Below are positions 1 through 8,692 of a DNA stretch of 64,000 nt, piece by piece (the stretch's first letter is position 1; the number at the start of each line of letters is the position of its first letter). The stretch covers positions 186,001-250,000 of the forward strand of contig NZ_JACHJP010000012.1 of NCBI RefSeq assembly GCF_014203715.1, written 5' to 3'. The notes beneath the pieces are model-generated. The model did not search any database, had not been told where the DNA came from, and saw nothing but the letters and a program-made list of their open reading frames with translations. Both the position numbers and the translations under genes were made by a program. The DNA comes from Streptosporangium saharense (GTDB lineage: Bacteria > Actinomycetota > Actinomycetes > Streptosporangiales > Streptosporangiaceae).

Positions 1-1
1 G

Positions 2-313
2 GCCCACCAGGTACGCCTGCTCGCGGTCGAACTCGGCGAACACGGCGTCAGGGTCAACGGCGTCAACCCCGACGGCGTCGTACGCGGCTCGGGCATCTTC
101 GCCTCGGGCTGGGGAGCCAACCGGGCGAAGACCTACGGCATCCCCGAGGAGGACCTCGGCACCTTCTACGCCCAGCGCACGATCCTGAAGCGCGAGGTGC
201 TGCCCGAGCACGTCGCCAACGCGGTGTTCGTCCTCACCGGCCCCGAACTCAGCCACACCACCGGCCTGCACATCCCGGTCGACGCGGGGGTCGCCACCGC
301 GTTCCTGCGATGA
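2..313 (+). CDS. rhaD: Bifunctional aldolase/short-chain dehydrogenase (rhamnose catabolism), C-terminal part only
   Basis: This is the last 103 codons of a gene cut by the left edge of the window. The visible part is the end of a short-chain dehydrogenase domain: a VRVNGVNPDGVVRGSGIF stretch, then a KREVLPEHVANAVFVLTG segment and a terminal DAGVATAFLR. That tail is typical of the fused rhamnulose-1-phosphate aldolase/lactaldehyde dehydrogenase proteins of actinomycetes. Such enzymes split L-rhamnulose-1-phosphate and reduce or oxidise the lactaldehyde formed. The stop TGA overlaps the ATG of the next gene as ATGA, so the pair is translationally coupled. The neighbouring rhamnulokinase makes the substrate of the aldolase, which supports the call. 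The aldolase half lies outside the window and cannot be checked. Confidence 0.85.
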   Translation, partial: AHQVRLLAVELGEHGVRVNGVNPDGVVRGSGIFASGWGANRAKTYGIPEEDLGTFYAQRTILKREVLPEHVANAVFVLTGPELSHTTGLHIPVDAGVATAFLR

Positions 314-1749
314 CCGCCGGGGCAGCCGTCGCGGTCGACCTCGGGGCCACGAGCGGCCGGGTCGTCGTCGGGCACGTCGACCAGGCGGCGGGTACGCTCG
401 GGCTCGACCACGTCGCACGCTTCCCGAACAGGCCCGTGCGCCTGGCGTCGGGCCTGCACTGGGACCTCACCGGCCTCTACCGCGACCTCACGTACGGCCT
501 CGCGGACGCCTTCCGCCGCGAACCCGGCGTCACGTCGGTCGGCGTGGACTCCTGGGCCGTCGACTACGCCCTCCTGCGCGGCGACCGCCTCCTCGGCGAG
601 CCGTTCCACTACCGCGACGGACGCAACGAGGCCGCGGTCGAGGCGGTGCACGCGCGGGTGCCGTTCGAGGAGCTCTACCGCCGCAACGGCCTGCAGTTCC
701 TGCCGTTCACCACCGTGTACCAGCTCGCGGCCGAACGGACGGGCGGATGCCTCGGGCTCGCCGACGCGCTCCTGCTCATCCCCGACCTCGTCGGCTTCCA
801 GCTCACGGGCGCGAAGGTCGCCGAACGCACCAACGCCTCGACGACCGGTCTGCTGGACATCGAGACGGGGGAGTGGGACCGCGAGCTCGCCGTACGGCTC
901 GGCCTCGACGCGTCCGTGCTGCCTCGCCTCGTCGCGCCGGGCACCCCGCTCGGCGGCCTGCGGCCCGAGGTCGCCGCCGAACTCGGCGCTCCCGCCGGGG
1001 TGCGGGTCGTGGCCGTCGGCTCACACGACACGGCCTCCGCGGTCGTCGCCGTGCCGATGCGCCCCGAGGCCGCGGCCTACATCTCCTGCGGCACCTGGGG
1101 TCTCGTCGGCGTGGAGCTCGAACGGCCGGTGACCACGGACGCCGCCCGCGAGGCGAACTTCACGAACGAGGGCGGCGTCGACGGCCGGACGCGCTTCCTG
1201 CGCAACGTCATGGGACTCTGGCTGCTGTCGGAGTCGGTCCGCCGGTGGGAACGCGACGGCCCGCCGATCGACCTGCCCGAACTGCTCGCCCAGGCGGCCG
1301 CGGTCACGACCCCGGTGCCCGTGTTCGACGCGAACGATCCACGCTTCCTCGCCCCGGGCGACCTGCCGGGCCGCATCGTGCGGTGGTGCCTGGAGAACGG
1401 GGTCGCCCCGCCACGGAGCCACGCCGAGTTCACCCGCTCGATCATCGAGAGCCTGGCCGAGGCGTTCGCGAACACCGTACGCACGGCGTCGGCCCTCTCG
1501 GGCGTCGACGTCGAGACGGTCCACCTCGTGGGCGGCGGCGCCCTCAACACCCTGCTCTGCCAACGTACGGCCGACCGCACGGGCCTCCCGGTCCTCGCGG
1601 GCCCCGTTGAGGCCACGGCCATCGGCAACGTCCTCGTACAGGCCCGCTCCACAGGCTCCGCCAAGGGCGACCTTGAGTCCCTCCGCTCCCTCGTCTCCCG
1701 GGCCTTCAGCCCGACGCGCTACGACCCGGGTCGGCCTCGTGAACGGTGA
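310..1749 (+). CDS. rhaB: Rhamnulokinase, FGGY carbohydrate kinase family
   Basis: The 479-residue product phosphorylates L-rhamnulose to rhamnulose-1-phosphate in the cytoplasm. The N-terminus carries the FGGY phosphate-binding motif VAVDLGATSGRVVVG. A second nucleotide-binding segment, VGSHDTASAVVAVP, lies in the middle, and the C-terminal domain has VHLVGGGALNTLLCQ, where the glycine run contacts the adenine. Length is close to the family norm of about 480 residues. The ATG overlaps the stop of the upstream aldolase/dehydrogenase gene, so both belong to one operon reading left to right. No regulator of the pathway is visible here, and the operon appears to end with this gene, because the next gene lies on the opposite strand. 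Confidence 0.93.
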   Translation: MTAGAAVAVDLGATSGRVVVGHVDQAAGTLGLDHVARFPNRPVRLASGLHWDLTGLYRDLTYGLADAFRREPGVTSVGVDSWAVDYALLRGDRLLGEPFHYRDGRNEAAVEAVHARVPFEELYRRNGLQFLPFTTVYQLAAERTGGCLGLADALLLIPDLVGFQLTGAKVAERTNASTTGLLDIETGEWDRELAVRLGLDASVLPRLVAPGTPLGGLRPEVAAELGAPAGVRVVAVGSHDTASAVVAVPMRPEAAAYISCGTWGLVGVELERPVTTDAAREANFTNEGGVDGRTRFLRNVMGLWLLSESVRRWERDGPPIDLPELLAQAAAVTTPVPVFDANDPRFLAPGDLPGRIVRWCLENGVAPPRSHAEFTRSIIESLAEAFANTVRTASALSGVDVETVHLVGGGALNTLLCQRTADRTGLPVLAGPVEATAIGNVLVQARSTGSAKGDLESLRSLVSRAFSPTRYDPGRPRER

Positions 1750-1894
1750 TCCTGGCGTGCTTACAGCGGTTCCGGGTGCCGGGCCGTACGGCATGGCGGA
1801 GGTGGTCAGGCGCGAGAACGGCGCCGGGTGAGCTGGGCAGTCTGGATGTGTCCCACCTGCTCCGTCGGCCTTTCCTGAGTGCGGGTCCGGTGTC

Positions 1895-2587
1895 TCACTC
1901 GGTCTCGTTGTGCACGAGCAGCATGAACGTCCGGGCGTAGGACAGCCCTTCGGCGGGCCGGGGCCAGTCCAGTTCGGTCAGCATTTCCGAGGCCGCCTCG
2001 TGGCGGACACCGTTGACCCGGATTTCGGTGGTCTCGGTGTCCTTGCCGCCACCGAGGAACGCCTTGATGCCGATCAGGTGGTCACGCTCGAACGTGCTCC
2101 CCAGCACCGGGGCCAGCCGGGGCAGGAGCGGGTTGTCCATCGCCCAGTGCTGGACGGCCAGGAAGTCGTCACCCGTGCCCCAGCCGGTGATGCCGCCGTG
2201 GATGGCGTGCCAGCCGGGGAACCCGTCGGGCGCGTCGGGGGCGAAGTGCCCGGCGAAGGAGCCGTCCTGGCTGAGGAGTTCGAAGACGGCACTGCCGGTG
2301 GTGCCCAGCCAGAGCTGGATCGCGCGGTCCACGGCCTCCTCGGTCGTGCCGCCGTATCCCGCGACACAGTCGCTGATCGTGGTGTCGTCCGGCCGGTCGA
2401 CGTTGAGGACGAAGTCAAGATCAAGATGGCCGGGACTGCCGGTGTGGTCATCGCGGAGAACGACGCCGACCGTTCCGGTTCCCCTGACCATGCCGTCCGT
2501 GACGTGCCAGGGCTTGTCCGTGGCCTCGGACAACCGCCGGGCGACCATGCCCAACACGACCTCGTCCGCCAGCCGGTCATCATTCAC
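1895..2587 (-). CDS. Uncharacterised protein, DUF6348-like
   Basis: A soluble protein of about 230 residues with no signal peptide or membrane segment. I place the start at the GTG at 2587 because a GGGGGAAA ribosome site lies just upstream on the minus strand; a longer frame reaches 2638 but has no ribosome site. The order of motifs (an N-terminal MARRL segment, a central WLGTTGSAVFELL segment, then GWHAIHGGITGWG, and a C-terminal TELDWPRP) recalls the actinobacterial DUF6348 family. No function is known for that family and I do not infer one. The gene stands alone between the rhamnose operon and an ADP-ribosylglycohydrolase on the other strand. Confidence 0.7.
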   Translation of the reverse strand: MNDDRLADEVVLGMVARRLSEATDKPWHVTDGMVRGTGTVGVVLRDDHTGSPGHLDLDFVLNVDRPDDTTISDCVAGYGGTTEEAVDRAIQLWLGTTGSAVFELLSQDGSFAGHFAPDAPDGFPGWHAIHGGITGWGTGDDFLAVQHWAMDNPLLPRLAPVLGSTFERDHLIGIKAFLGGGKDTETTEIRVNGVRHEAASEMLTELDWPRPAEGLSYARTFMLLVHNETE

Positions 2588-2804
2588 GACTTTCCCCCAT
2601 ATTTCATCATGATCATTACAGCCCAGACCGTACCGCACGGCGGTTGCGGTTGATCACCGCCGTACGGCGTGAGGCCACCGAGGTTTCCCCGGCCGCAGGC
2701 CGTCAAGCGAGCTGCGTCATCACCCCGGTCTTCGAAGCCCTGGGAGCGACGAGGGCGGTTCATAGGCTCCTACGGTCAGGCACATCCGACCGTCGCCCTT
2801 CACA

Positions 2805-3713
2805 ATGAAAGGGATGCCAACCACTCCGTTCACGCGCGCCACGGCCTCTCTGCACGGCCTGGCCCTCGGCGACGCCTTCGGTTCCCAGTTCTTCGTTCCC
2901 GCCAATCGTCACGCCCTCTCCGGCCGTCTGCTTCCGCCCGACCCGTGGCAGTGGACCGACGACACCGAGATGGCGTGCTCCATCTACCGCGTCCTGGCCG
3001 ATCACGGTGCTGTCGACCAGGACAGGCTCGCCGCGAGTTTCGCCGACCGTCACGACTTCGATCGCGGGTACGGCCCGGCCACCAACCGGATGCTTCGCCT
3101 GGTCCGTGAGGGAGGCGACTGGCGGGCACTCTCGTCCGAGCTGTTCGATGGCAGGGGTTCGTGGGGTAACGGCGCCGCGATGCGCGTGGCACCGCTCGGC
3201 GCCTGGCTCGCCGACGATCTCGCGGAGGTCGTCCGGCAGGCGACCCTGTCGGCGCAGGTCACCCACACCCACTCGGAGGCGGTGGCCGGAGCCGTCGCCG
3301 TCGCCGTGGCCGCCGCGACAGCGGTCAGGGAACCCGGCCTCTCCCCGGGGCGGTTCCTCGACAGGGTCAGGGAACACGTGCCAGAGAGCATGGTCCGGGA
3401 AGGCATCACCGAGGCCCGTCACCTCCTCACCATCGGCGATCCCGTACTCGCCGCCCAGGCGCTGGGAAACGGGCGTCAGGTCAGCGCCCACGACACGGTT
3501 CCCTTCACCCTCTGGGTGACGGCCCGCGAACGCCACGACTTCGAAGCCGCCATGTGGACCACCGCCACCGCCGGAGGCGACATCGACACCACCTGCGCCA
3601 TCGTCGGCGGCATCATCGCGTCTTCGGCCACCGTCGACTTCCTCCCTCCGGAGTGGAGGAGCAGATGCGAACCACTACCCGACTGGGCAGGTGTCCCACC
3701 ACTCGCTTCCTGA
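2805..3713 (+). CDS. ADP-ribosylglycohydrolase family protein
   Basis: The 302-residue product belongs to the DraG/ARH family, which removes ADP-ribose from proteins or small molecules using a binuclear metal centre. Visible family marks are the N-terminal LHGLALGDAFG motif, the metal-binding WTDDTEM segment at about residues 47-53, the central GSWGNGAAMRVAPLG motif, and the C-terminal GGDIDTTCAIVGGI, whose aspartates bind the second metal. Length fits the family (about 300). The protein is cytoplasmic. No ADP-ribosyltransferase gene is adjacent, so its substrate cannot be read from context. The start at ATG 2805 is not supported by a strong ribosome site; ATG 2814 is an alternative. Confidence 0.88.
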   Translation: MKGMPTTPFTRATASLHGLALGDAFGSQFFVPANRHALSGRLLPPDPWQWTDDTEMACSIYRVLADHGAVDQDRLAASFADRHDFDRGYGPATNRMLRLVREGGDWRALSSELFDGRGSWGNGAAMRVAPLGAWLADDLAEVVRQATLSAQVTHTHSEAVAGAVAVAVAAATAVREPGLSPGRFLDRVREHVPESMVREGITEARHLLTIGDPVLAAQALGNGRQVSAHDTVPFTLWVTARERHDFEAAMWTTATAGGDIDTTCAIVGGIIASSATVDFLPPEWRSRCEPLPDWAGVPPLAS

Positions 3714-3942
3714 GCCGGACGTCTGGTCGATCCGAGCCCGTGATCGTCGACTGAGTCGCGTGGCGCTACGGCCCGGCTCCCCTCAGGGCACCGGCAGCGA
3801 TGCCGTTTCCTTGCTGCGGCGTTGCCCGTCCAGGCCGCCGCGACAGCGTGGAACGCCGAGGGCGCCCGAACCATCAGTCCTGTTCGCTTCTTTGGCGCAC
3901 GGTGCCTTCGAACCGAAGAGCGAAGCCGTACCGGAACAGGGG

Positions 3943-5148
3943 TCAGCAGGTGGTGACCGGAGCCCTCCCCGAGCGGATGAGCCTGACGAACGTCAGCGCG
4001 TCGTCGAACGAGGCCGCGATCGCCCCACGGTGGTCGACTCCCTCGTAGACCCGGTAGGTGACCTTCGGCGCCTTCGCGCACATGTCGGCGACGATCCGGT
4101 CCGTACTGGCCTTGGGGGTGAGCGCGTCGGCGGTGCCCTGCGCGACGAGGACGGGGACCTTCGCCTCAAGGCCGACCGGCTCCTGCGACTTCAGGTAGGC
4201 GGTGAGGGGAGCCAGGTCCGCCTCCCGCGCGAAGACCTTGTCCACCGGGACCCGCGTGGCCGTCTCGCGGATCTGCGCCAGGCAGCCCGTCCGTGCCGTG
4301 GTGAGCAACGGCGCGGCCTCCGGCGTGAGCAACCGGTCGGGTTTGACGGACCTGTCGGCGGCCGCCGCGCCGATGAGCAGCGTCGGCAGGAAGGAGATCG
4401 CCTGCTCGGCGCCGGGGGCACCCGACAGGATGTACGGGGCCACCTGGCTCATGCCCCACCCGCCGGGGGCGATCGAGACCACACCGCGCAGCCGTACGTC
4501 CCCGGCAGCGTTCTGCGCCACGGCCGTGAAGAGGGAGGCGTGGCCGCCCTGGCTGTGCCCGGCCGCGAACCAGTCACGTCCGACGCGCCGGTCCACCCCG
4601 CGGGCGGCCCGCACCATGTCGATCACCGTGTCGGCGGCTCCGGCGCCGTTCATGTATGGGTGCTCACCGGGCGTGCCGAGGCCCTCGTAGTCGGTCTGCA
4701 CGACGGCGAAGCCGTTGGTCACCCAGCCGTCGAGCGTGGTGTTCACGATGGAGATGTAGTCGTCGGCGGGCCCACCGGGGGTGTTTCTCGACGGGGCGCA
4801 CACGTCCGCGGTGCCGGTCGTCCCGTGCGCCCAGCTGATCACCGGCCAGCCACCGGCCGGTGGCCGGCCCTTCGGCAGCGCCACGGTGCCCGTGACCTTG
4901 ACGGCCCTGCCCGCCACGCCCTTGGAGACGTACGTGACCAGCAGATTGCGGGACGCGCCGGGCAGGGCCTGCGAGCCGGTCAGCGACCGTACGGACAGAA
5001 CCGTGCCGCGGACTCCGGGGTGCCCGGCGGCGGACCGCTCGGCCGCGGCGGAAACGGGCACGCCCGCCGCGAGCGTGACCGCGGCGGAGACTAACGCCAC
5101 CAGGGTGGTCCGTCGCCCGAGACCAGGTCCGATGTGGAGGGATCGCAT
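3943..5148 (-). CDS. Secreted alpha/beta hydrolase, secretory lipase family
   Basis: A 401-residue exported hydrolase. The start ATG at 5148 has a GAGGAG ribosome site five bases upstream; a much longer upstream frame on this strand is an artefact. The N-terminus is a clear signal peptide (RRTTLVALVSAAVTLAAGVPVSAAA). The catalytic serine sits in GHSQGGHASL, the acid is probably in the GTADALTP segment, and the histidine in VDHRGAIAASF. An ADVCAP segment and YEGLGTPGEHPYMNG are typical of the LIP-type secretory lipases of fungi and actinomycetes, which hydrolyse triglycerides or other esters outside the cell. It is transcribed away from the gene at 5350. The 201-base gap between them must hold both promoters and has a short hairpin, GTCTTTC/GAAAGAC, at 5185-5205. 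Confidence 0.87.
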   Translation of the reverse strand: MRSLHIGPGLGRRTTLVALVSAAVTLAAGVPVSAAAERSAAGHPGVRGTVLSVRSLTGSQALPGASRNLLVTYVSKGVAGRAVKVTGTVALPKGRPPAGGWPVISWAHGTTGTADVCAPSRNTPGGPADDYISIVNTTLDGWVTNGFAVVQTDYEGLGTPGEHPYMNGAGAADTVIDMVRAARGVDRRVGRDWFAAGHSQGGHASLFTAVAQNAAGDVRLRGVVSIAPGGWGMSQVAPYILSGAPGAEQAISFLPTLLIGAAAADRSVKPDRLLTPEAAPLLTTARTGCLAQIRETATRVPVDKVFAREADLAPLTAYLKSQEPVGLEAKVPVLVAQGTADALTPKASTDRIVADMCAKAPKVTYRVYEGVDHRGAIAASFDDALTFVRLIRSGRAPVTTC

Positions 5149-5349
5149 TGGTGCTCCTCGATGAAACCGATTGTTTGTCGTCATGTCTTTCATAGCCGGA
5201 AAGACAAACGCCGTCGTGGATTCAGAAACTCCGGCCGTCAGTCGGTCACGGACGAGGGGCTCCTCTCGTCTATTGAGGAGATCCGTTCCTGTCGGACCTG
5301 CCTGATATCGGTTACCCCACAATGTTTCGCTGACGTGTGGAGTTGTGGA

Positions 5350-5742
5350 ATGGCGACTGTCACTTTTCGAGATGAGACGGCGGCCGGGAAACCGCTGGCC
5401 GAGTTCGCGTTGCCCGGCCTGCCGGAGAGCATTTCGGCGCGGGAGTTGGTACGACTGCGTGTCCGGGAGGAGGTCGCCCGCCACAACGCCGACCCCGCGG
5501 CCCGTCCCACCGGCCTGGTCCGCCCGTCGGCCGCCGAGGTGGAGCTGAACGGCTACCGGATGGGCGCGAAGCGGCGGATCGACTGGGAGCGGCAGGCGGA
5601 CATCGCCGAACGGTCCTTCCAGCACAACGGGCTCGTGCTGCTGGTCGGAGACCGCCAGATCGAGGACCTGTCCGAGATGATCGACCTGACCGCCGACCCG
5701 GTGGTGTCGTTCATCAAGCTCGTCCCCCTGGTCGGAGGCTGA
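5350..5742 (+). CDS. Small protein of unknown function coupled to the DUF4132 gene
   Basis: A 130-residue protein, MATVTFRDET... to ...VSFIKLVPLVGG. The ATG at 5350 follows a GTGGAG ribosome site. The N-terminal strands and short turns look like a small beta-rich fold, followed by a helical stretch (ARELVRLRVREEVARHNAD) and a C-terminal LVGDRQIEDLSEMIDLTADP segment. There is no signal peptide, membrane segment or recognisable catalytic motif. Only one base separates its stop from the GTG of the large DUF4132 gene, so the two are surely cotranscribed and probably translationally coupled. That suggests the small protein acts with DUF4132 as a partner or modifier. I recognise no named family. 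Confidence 0.75.
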   Translation: MATVTFRDETAAGKPLAEFALPGLPESISARELVRLRVREEVARHNADPAARPTGLVRPSAAEVELNGYRMGAKRRIDWERQADIAERSFQHNGLVLLVGDRQIEDLSEMIDLTADPVVSFIKLVPLVGG

Positions 5743-5743
5743 C

Positions 5744-8173
5744 GTGGGTGTCCTCACCGACCTCCCCGGTGCCTACGACTACGTTCTCCATGAGGTGGAC
5801 CTGCCGACCCGCACGGTCTTCGCCCGCTTCGACAGGGCTTTCGCCGAAGGGCGGGAACTCCCCGGCGTGGAGGGCGACCTTCGGATGTTCGGCCGCTGGG
5901 CACAGCTGCGACTCAGCCTGGGCTTGGACGGGGGCCACGACTACGACGAGCGCGTCCTGCGTCTGACGCGTTTCGTGGCGGAGGCCGACCTTCCCTGGAC
6001 GGCCGGAGACGCCGAGTTCCTCTGGTCGGTCGCCCACAGGTTGATGACGTGGAGGCACACCAACTACGCGGAGCTGTACCGGATCCCGCTCGCCGTGACA
6101 CGGCGTCTGGACTATGCCGACCGCCGTCGCATCCTGGAATGGACGCCGAACTGGTTCCGCCAATATCACCGGCCGGTCTGGGACGCGCTGCACGAGCAGC
6201 TGGAGGAGGTGCTGACCGAACCCCCCGAGAACGGCCCGGCCGGAATGGTGCGCAACGTGCTCTGGGACTGCGACGACGTGGCCCTGCTGCTTGCCGAGCG
6301 GTACGGCTCGCGCCTGGCCGCCCCCGACGTCCTGCCCCTGCTCCGCCACTGGAACACCGCCCGCTCCTCCAGGCCCAGTGCCAGGTGGCTCAAGACCGCC
6401 GCGACGCTCCTGACACCCGAGGCCGTCGCTCTCGTCCGCGAGATCCTCACCCTGGTCGCGGCGCACCGGGAGAAGCGCGTCACCCACCGGTCCGACAACG
6501 ACCACGAGTGGACGACGACCGACTTCCTCCACGAGCGCACCGCCGTACCCGTGCGCGGCATGGTGTGGACCTGCGCGCTGCTCGACGAGCGGTGGGTGGT
6601 GCCGCTCCTCGGTGACGTCGCGCTGACCTGCGGAACCGGGATCGGCGGGTCGGGCGCCAACTCCCGCAGCGAGAAGCTCGCCAACGCCGCGGTGAACATC
6701 CTGGCCCGCCGTGGCGGTCTGGAGACGGTCGCGCCGTTGGCCCGGCTCCAGGTCAAGGTCCGCAAGAAGACCGTACTGAGCAACGTGGCGCGCACCCTGG
6801 ACGCGGTGGCGGAGGCCGCCGGGCTGAGCCGTGAGCAACTGCTGGACCGCACCGTGCCGGACTTCGGCCTCGCCCCGGACGGGGTGCGCGAGGAGCGGAT
6901 CGGTGACTATCGCGTACGGCTCTGCGCCGACGGCCCCGCCCTCCGGTTCGTCAACCCCGCCGGGAAGACCGTCAAGACGGCGCCGCAGGCCATCCGCAGG
7001 GACCCCGCACTGGCCGAGCTCAAGACCACCCTGAAGGAGCTCAGGCAGGCGCTTCCCGCCGAGCGGTTCCGGCTGGAACGGGCGCTGGCCGAGGAGCGGA
7101 TATGGCGCTGGCGCCAGGTGACCGAGTTCTTCCTCGACCATCCGCTCACCGGGCTGTACGCCCGCACCCTGATCTGGCAGATCCTCCAGGGACCGGCAGG
7201 CATCCCCGTCCGGACCGCCGGTGGCTGGGAGCTCGTCGACCCGCGCGGACGCCGCGTCCAGCCCAACCCCGACACGCCGATCATGCTCTGGCACCCGATC
7301 CGCGAGAACGCCGAGGACGTCCGTACCTGGCGCGACCACCTGCTGGATCATGGGATCCGCCAGCCGTACAAGCAGGCATTCCGAGAGGTCTACCTGCTGA
7401 CCCCGGCGGAGGAACGCACCGAGCGCTTCTCCAACCGGTTCGCCGGGCACGTGCTGCGCTACGGCCAGGCCAAGGCCCTGCTCAACCAGCGCGGCTGGAC
7501 CGACCTGTCGATCGGCCACTGGGACTACGAGTGCGGAGGCGACCGGGGGGAGGCGGTCAAGGAACTGTCCGGCTGGCAGGCCCGCTGGGGCATGAACGTG
7601 GTCGGCGATCCGGAGGCCGACGGCTGGGGGACCGCCTCCTTCTGCGGGAGCGAGCAGATCTCCTTCCACCGGGTCGGCTACGGCTACCGCGAGGGGGTGC
7701 CGCTGACCGAGGTGCCGCCGCTGGTGCTGTCGGAGGTGCTGCGCGACGCCGACCTGGCCGTGGGGGTCGCCTCGGTCGGCCTCGACGAGCGGGCGACGGG
7801 CGGGCACGAGGACTACTGGCACTCCTACGGCTTCGGTGAACTGACCGAGACCGCCCGCACCAGGCGCGACGCGTTCGCCCGGCTCCTGCCCCGCCTGAGG
7901 ATCGCCGACCGGGTCGAACTGACCGACCGGTTCCTACGCGTCCGCGGCGACCTCCGCACCTACAAGATCCACCTCGGATCGGGCAACATCCTCATGGAGC
8001 CCAACGACGCCTACCTGTGCATAGTCCCCAGCCCCACCCGCGAAACCACCTCGGTCTTCCTGCCCTTCGAGGAGAACGGCGGCACACTCTCCCTCATCCT
8101 GTCCAAGGCCTTCCTACTCGCCGCCGACACGACCATCACCGACCCCTCGATCACCCGCCAACTCGCCGCCTGA
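5744..8173 (+). CDS. DUF4132 domain-containing protein
   Basis: An 809-residue cytoplasmic protein starting at GTG 5744. The N-terminal two thirds are alpha-helical and repeat-like (AARPEEALVEL-type helices are absent, but WSVAHRLMTW, LLRHWNTARSS and ANAAVNILARRGG segments read as HEAT-like helices). The C-terminal third has the DUF4132 core: MLWHPI, the strongly conserved KQAFREVYLLTPAE, then SNRFAGHVLRYGQAKALLNQRGW, and near the end a KIHLGSGNILMEPNDAYLCIVP segment. DUF4132 proteins include E. coli MolR-like proteins; their biochemistry is not settled. The gene directly follows a 130-residue partner gene with one base between them. It is unrelated in context to the tRNA island that begins about 200 bases downstream. 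Confidence 0.85.
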   Translation: MGVLTDLPGAYDYVLHEVDLPTRTVFARFDRAFAEGRELPGVEGDLRMFGRWAQLRLSLGLDGGHDYDERVLRLTRFVAEADLPWTAGDAEFLWSVAHRLMTWRHTNYAELYRIPLAVTRRLDYADRRRILEWTPNWFRQYHRPVWDALHEQLEEVLTEPPENGPAGMVRNVLWDCDDVALLLAERYGSRLAAPDVLPLLRHWNTARSSRPSARWLKTAATLLTPEAVALVREILTLVAAHREKRVTHRSDNDHEWTTTDFLHERTAVPVRGMVWTCALLDERWVVPLLGDVALTCGTGIGGSGANSRSEKLANAAVNILARRGGLETVAPLARLQVKVRKKTVLSNVARTLDAVAEAAGLSREQLLDRTVPDFGLAPDGVREERIGDYRVRLCADGPALRFVNPAGKTVKTAPQAIRRDPALAELKTTLKELRQALPAERFRLERALAEERIWRWRQVTEFFLDHPLTGLYARTLIWQILQGPAGIPVRTAGGWELVDPRGRRVQPNPDTPIMLWHPIRENAEDVRTWRDHLLDHGIRQPYKQAFREVYLLTPAEERTERFSNRFAGHVLRYGQAKALLNQRGWTDLSIGHWDYECGGDRGEAVKELSGWQARWGMNVVGDPEADGWGTASFCGSEQISFHRVGYGYREGVPLTEVPPLVLSEVLRDADLAVGVASVGLDERATGGHEDYWHSYGFGELTETARTRRDAFARLLPRLRIADRVELTDRFLRVRGDLRTYKIHLGSGNILMEPNDAYLCIVPSPTRETTSVFLPFEENGGTLSLILSKAFLLAADTTITDPSITRQLAA

Positions 8174-8692
8174 ACGCCCTGCGGCGGCCTCCTGCTCACC
8201 CGGGAGGTCGCCGCCGGCCGTGGAACAGAGCTCTTCCGACCCACCGGCTACCCGCCCGTGCCTTGAGCGTTCTTATGAGAAGACATCGGGGGGAACCAAC
8301 CGCAGGCGACCGAACACGACAAACCTCCACCTGACCTCGTTCATGCAGTTCAGGCGAGGCTTCCCGTCAATCATGCAAAGCGCGCCCTACAGTACTCGAA
8401 CCTGAGATCGTCGGATTAGATGCTGTAGGAAGATCATGCTTGTGAAATGGGGGTACGCCTTCGCGCTCGTCTCTCAGCCTAATTGTTGGGAGGTATTGTG
8501 AAATGGTCAAGACTGAGGGGATTTCTTGCGTCTACGATGAGCTACTCGCAGGTTGGAGGCCGGGCTGTCGATAGGACGTCTGACAGCCTGCTGTATAGCC
8601 CCTCTTCTGCGGCTCGACCTTGTGATGAGCAATCTTTTTGATAATGAGCCGTCGAGAGACATGGGGCCGTTAGAGTCGTCAAGCGTCTCTCG
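8174..8692. other. Gene-free stretch containing the distal boundary of the tRNA-Arg island
   Basis: Up to about 8370 the sequence is high-GC and shows no credible gene. From 8372 to 8420 it holds a degraded copy of the 3' half of the tRNA-Arg gene. From 8421 onward the base composition falls visibly. A GATAAT at 8640-8645, about 48 bases before the ATG at 8693, could be a -10 element. The nearest TTGTGA is only 14 bases upstream of it, so a promoter is weakly supported. No coding region is seen. Confidence 0.6.
8372..8420 (-). repeat. Degraded att copy: 3' half of tRNA-Arg
   Basis: Direct repeat of 11000-11048 with six substitutions in 49 bases. It spans the anticodon (TCT, here the TCTAATCC segment on the minus strand), variable region, T arm and acceptor 3' strand. 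The match stops abruptly at the anticodon loop, as expected for a recombination site within a tRNA gene. Confidence 0.78.
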
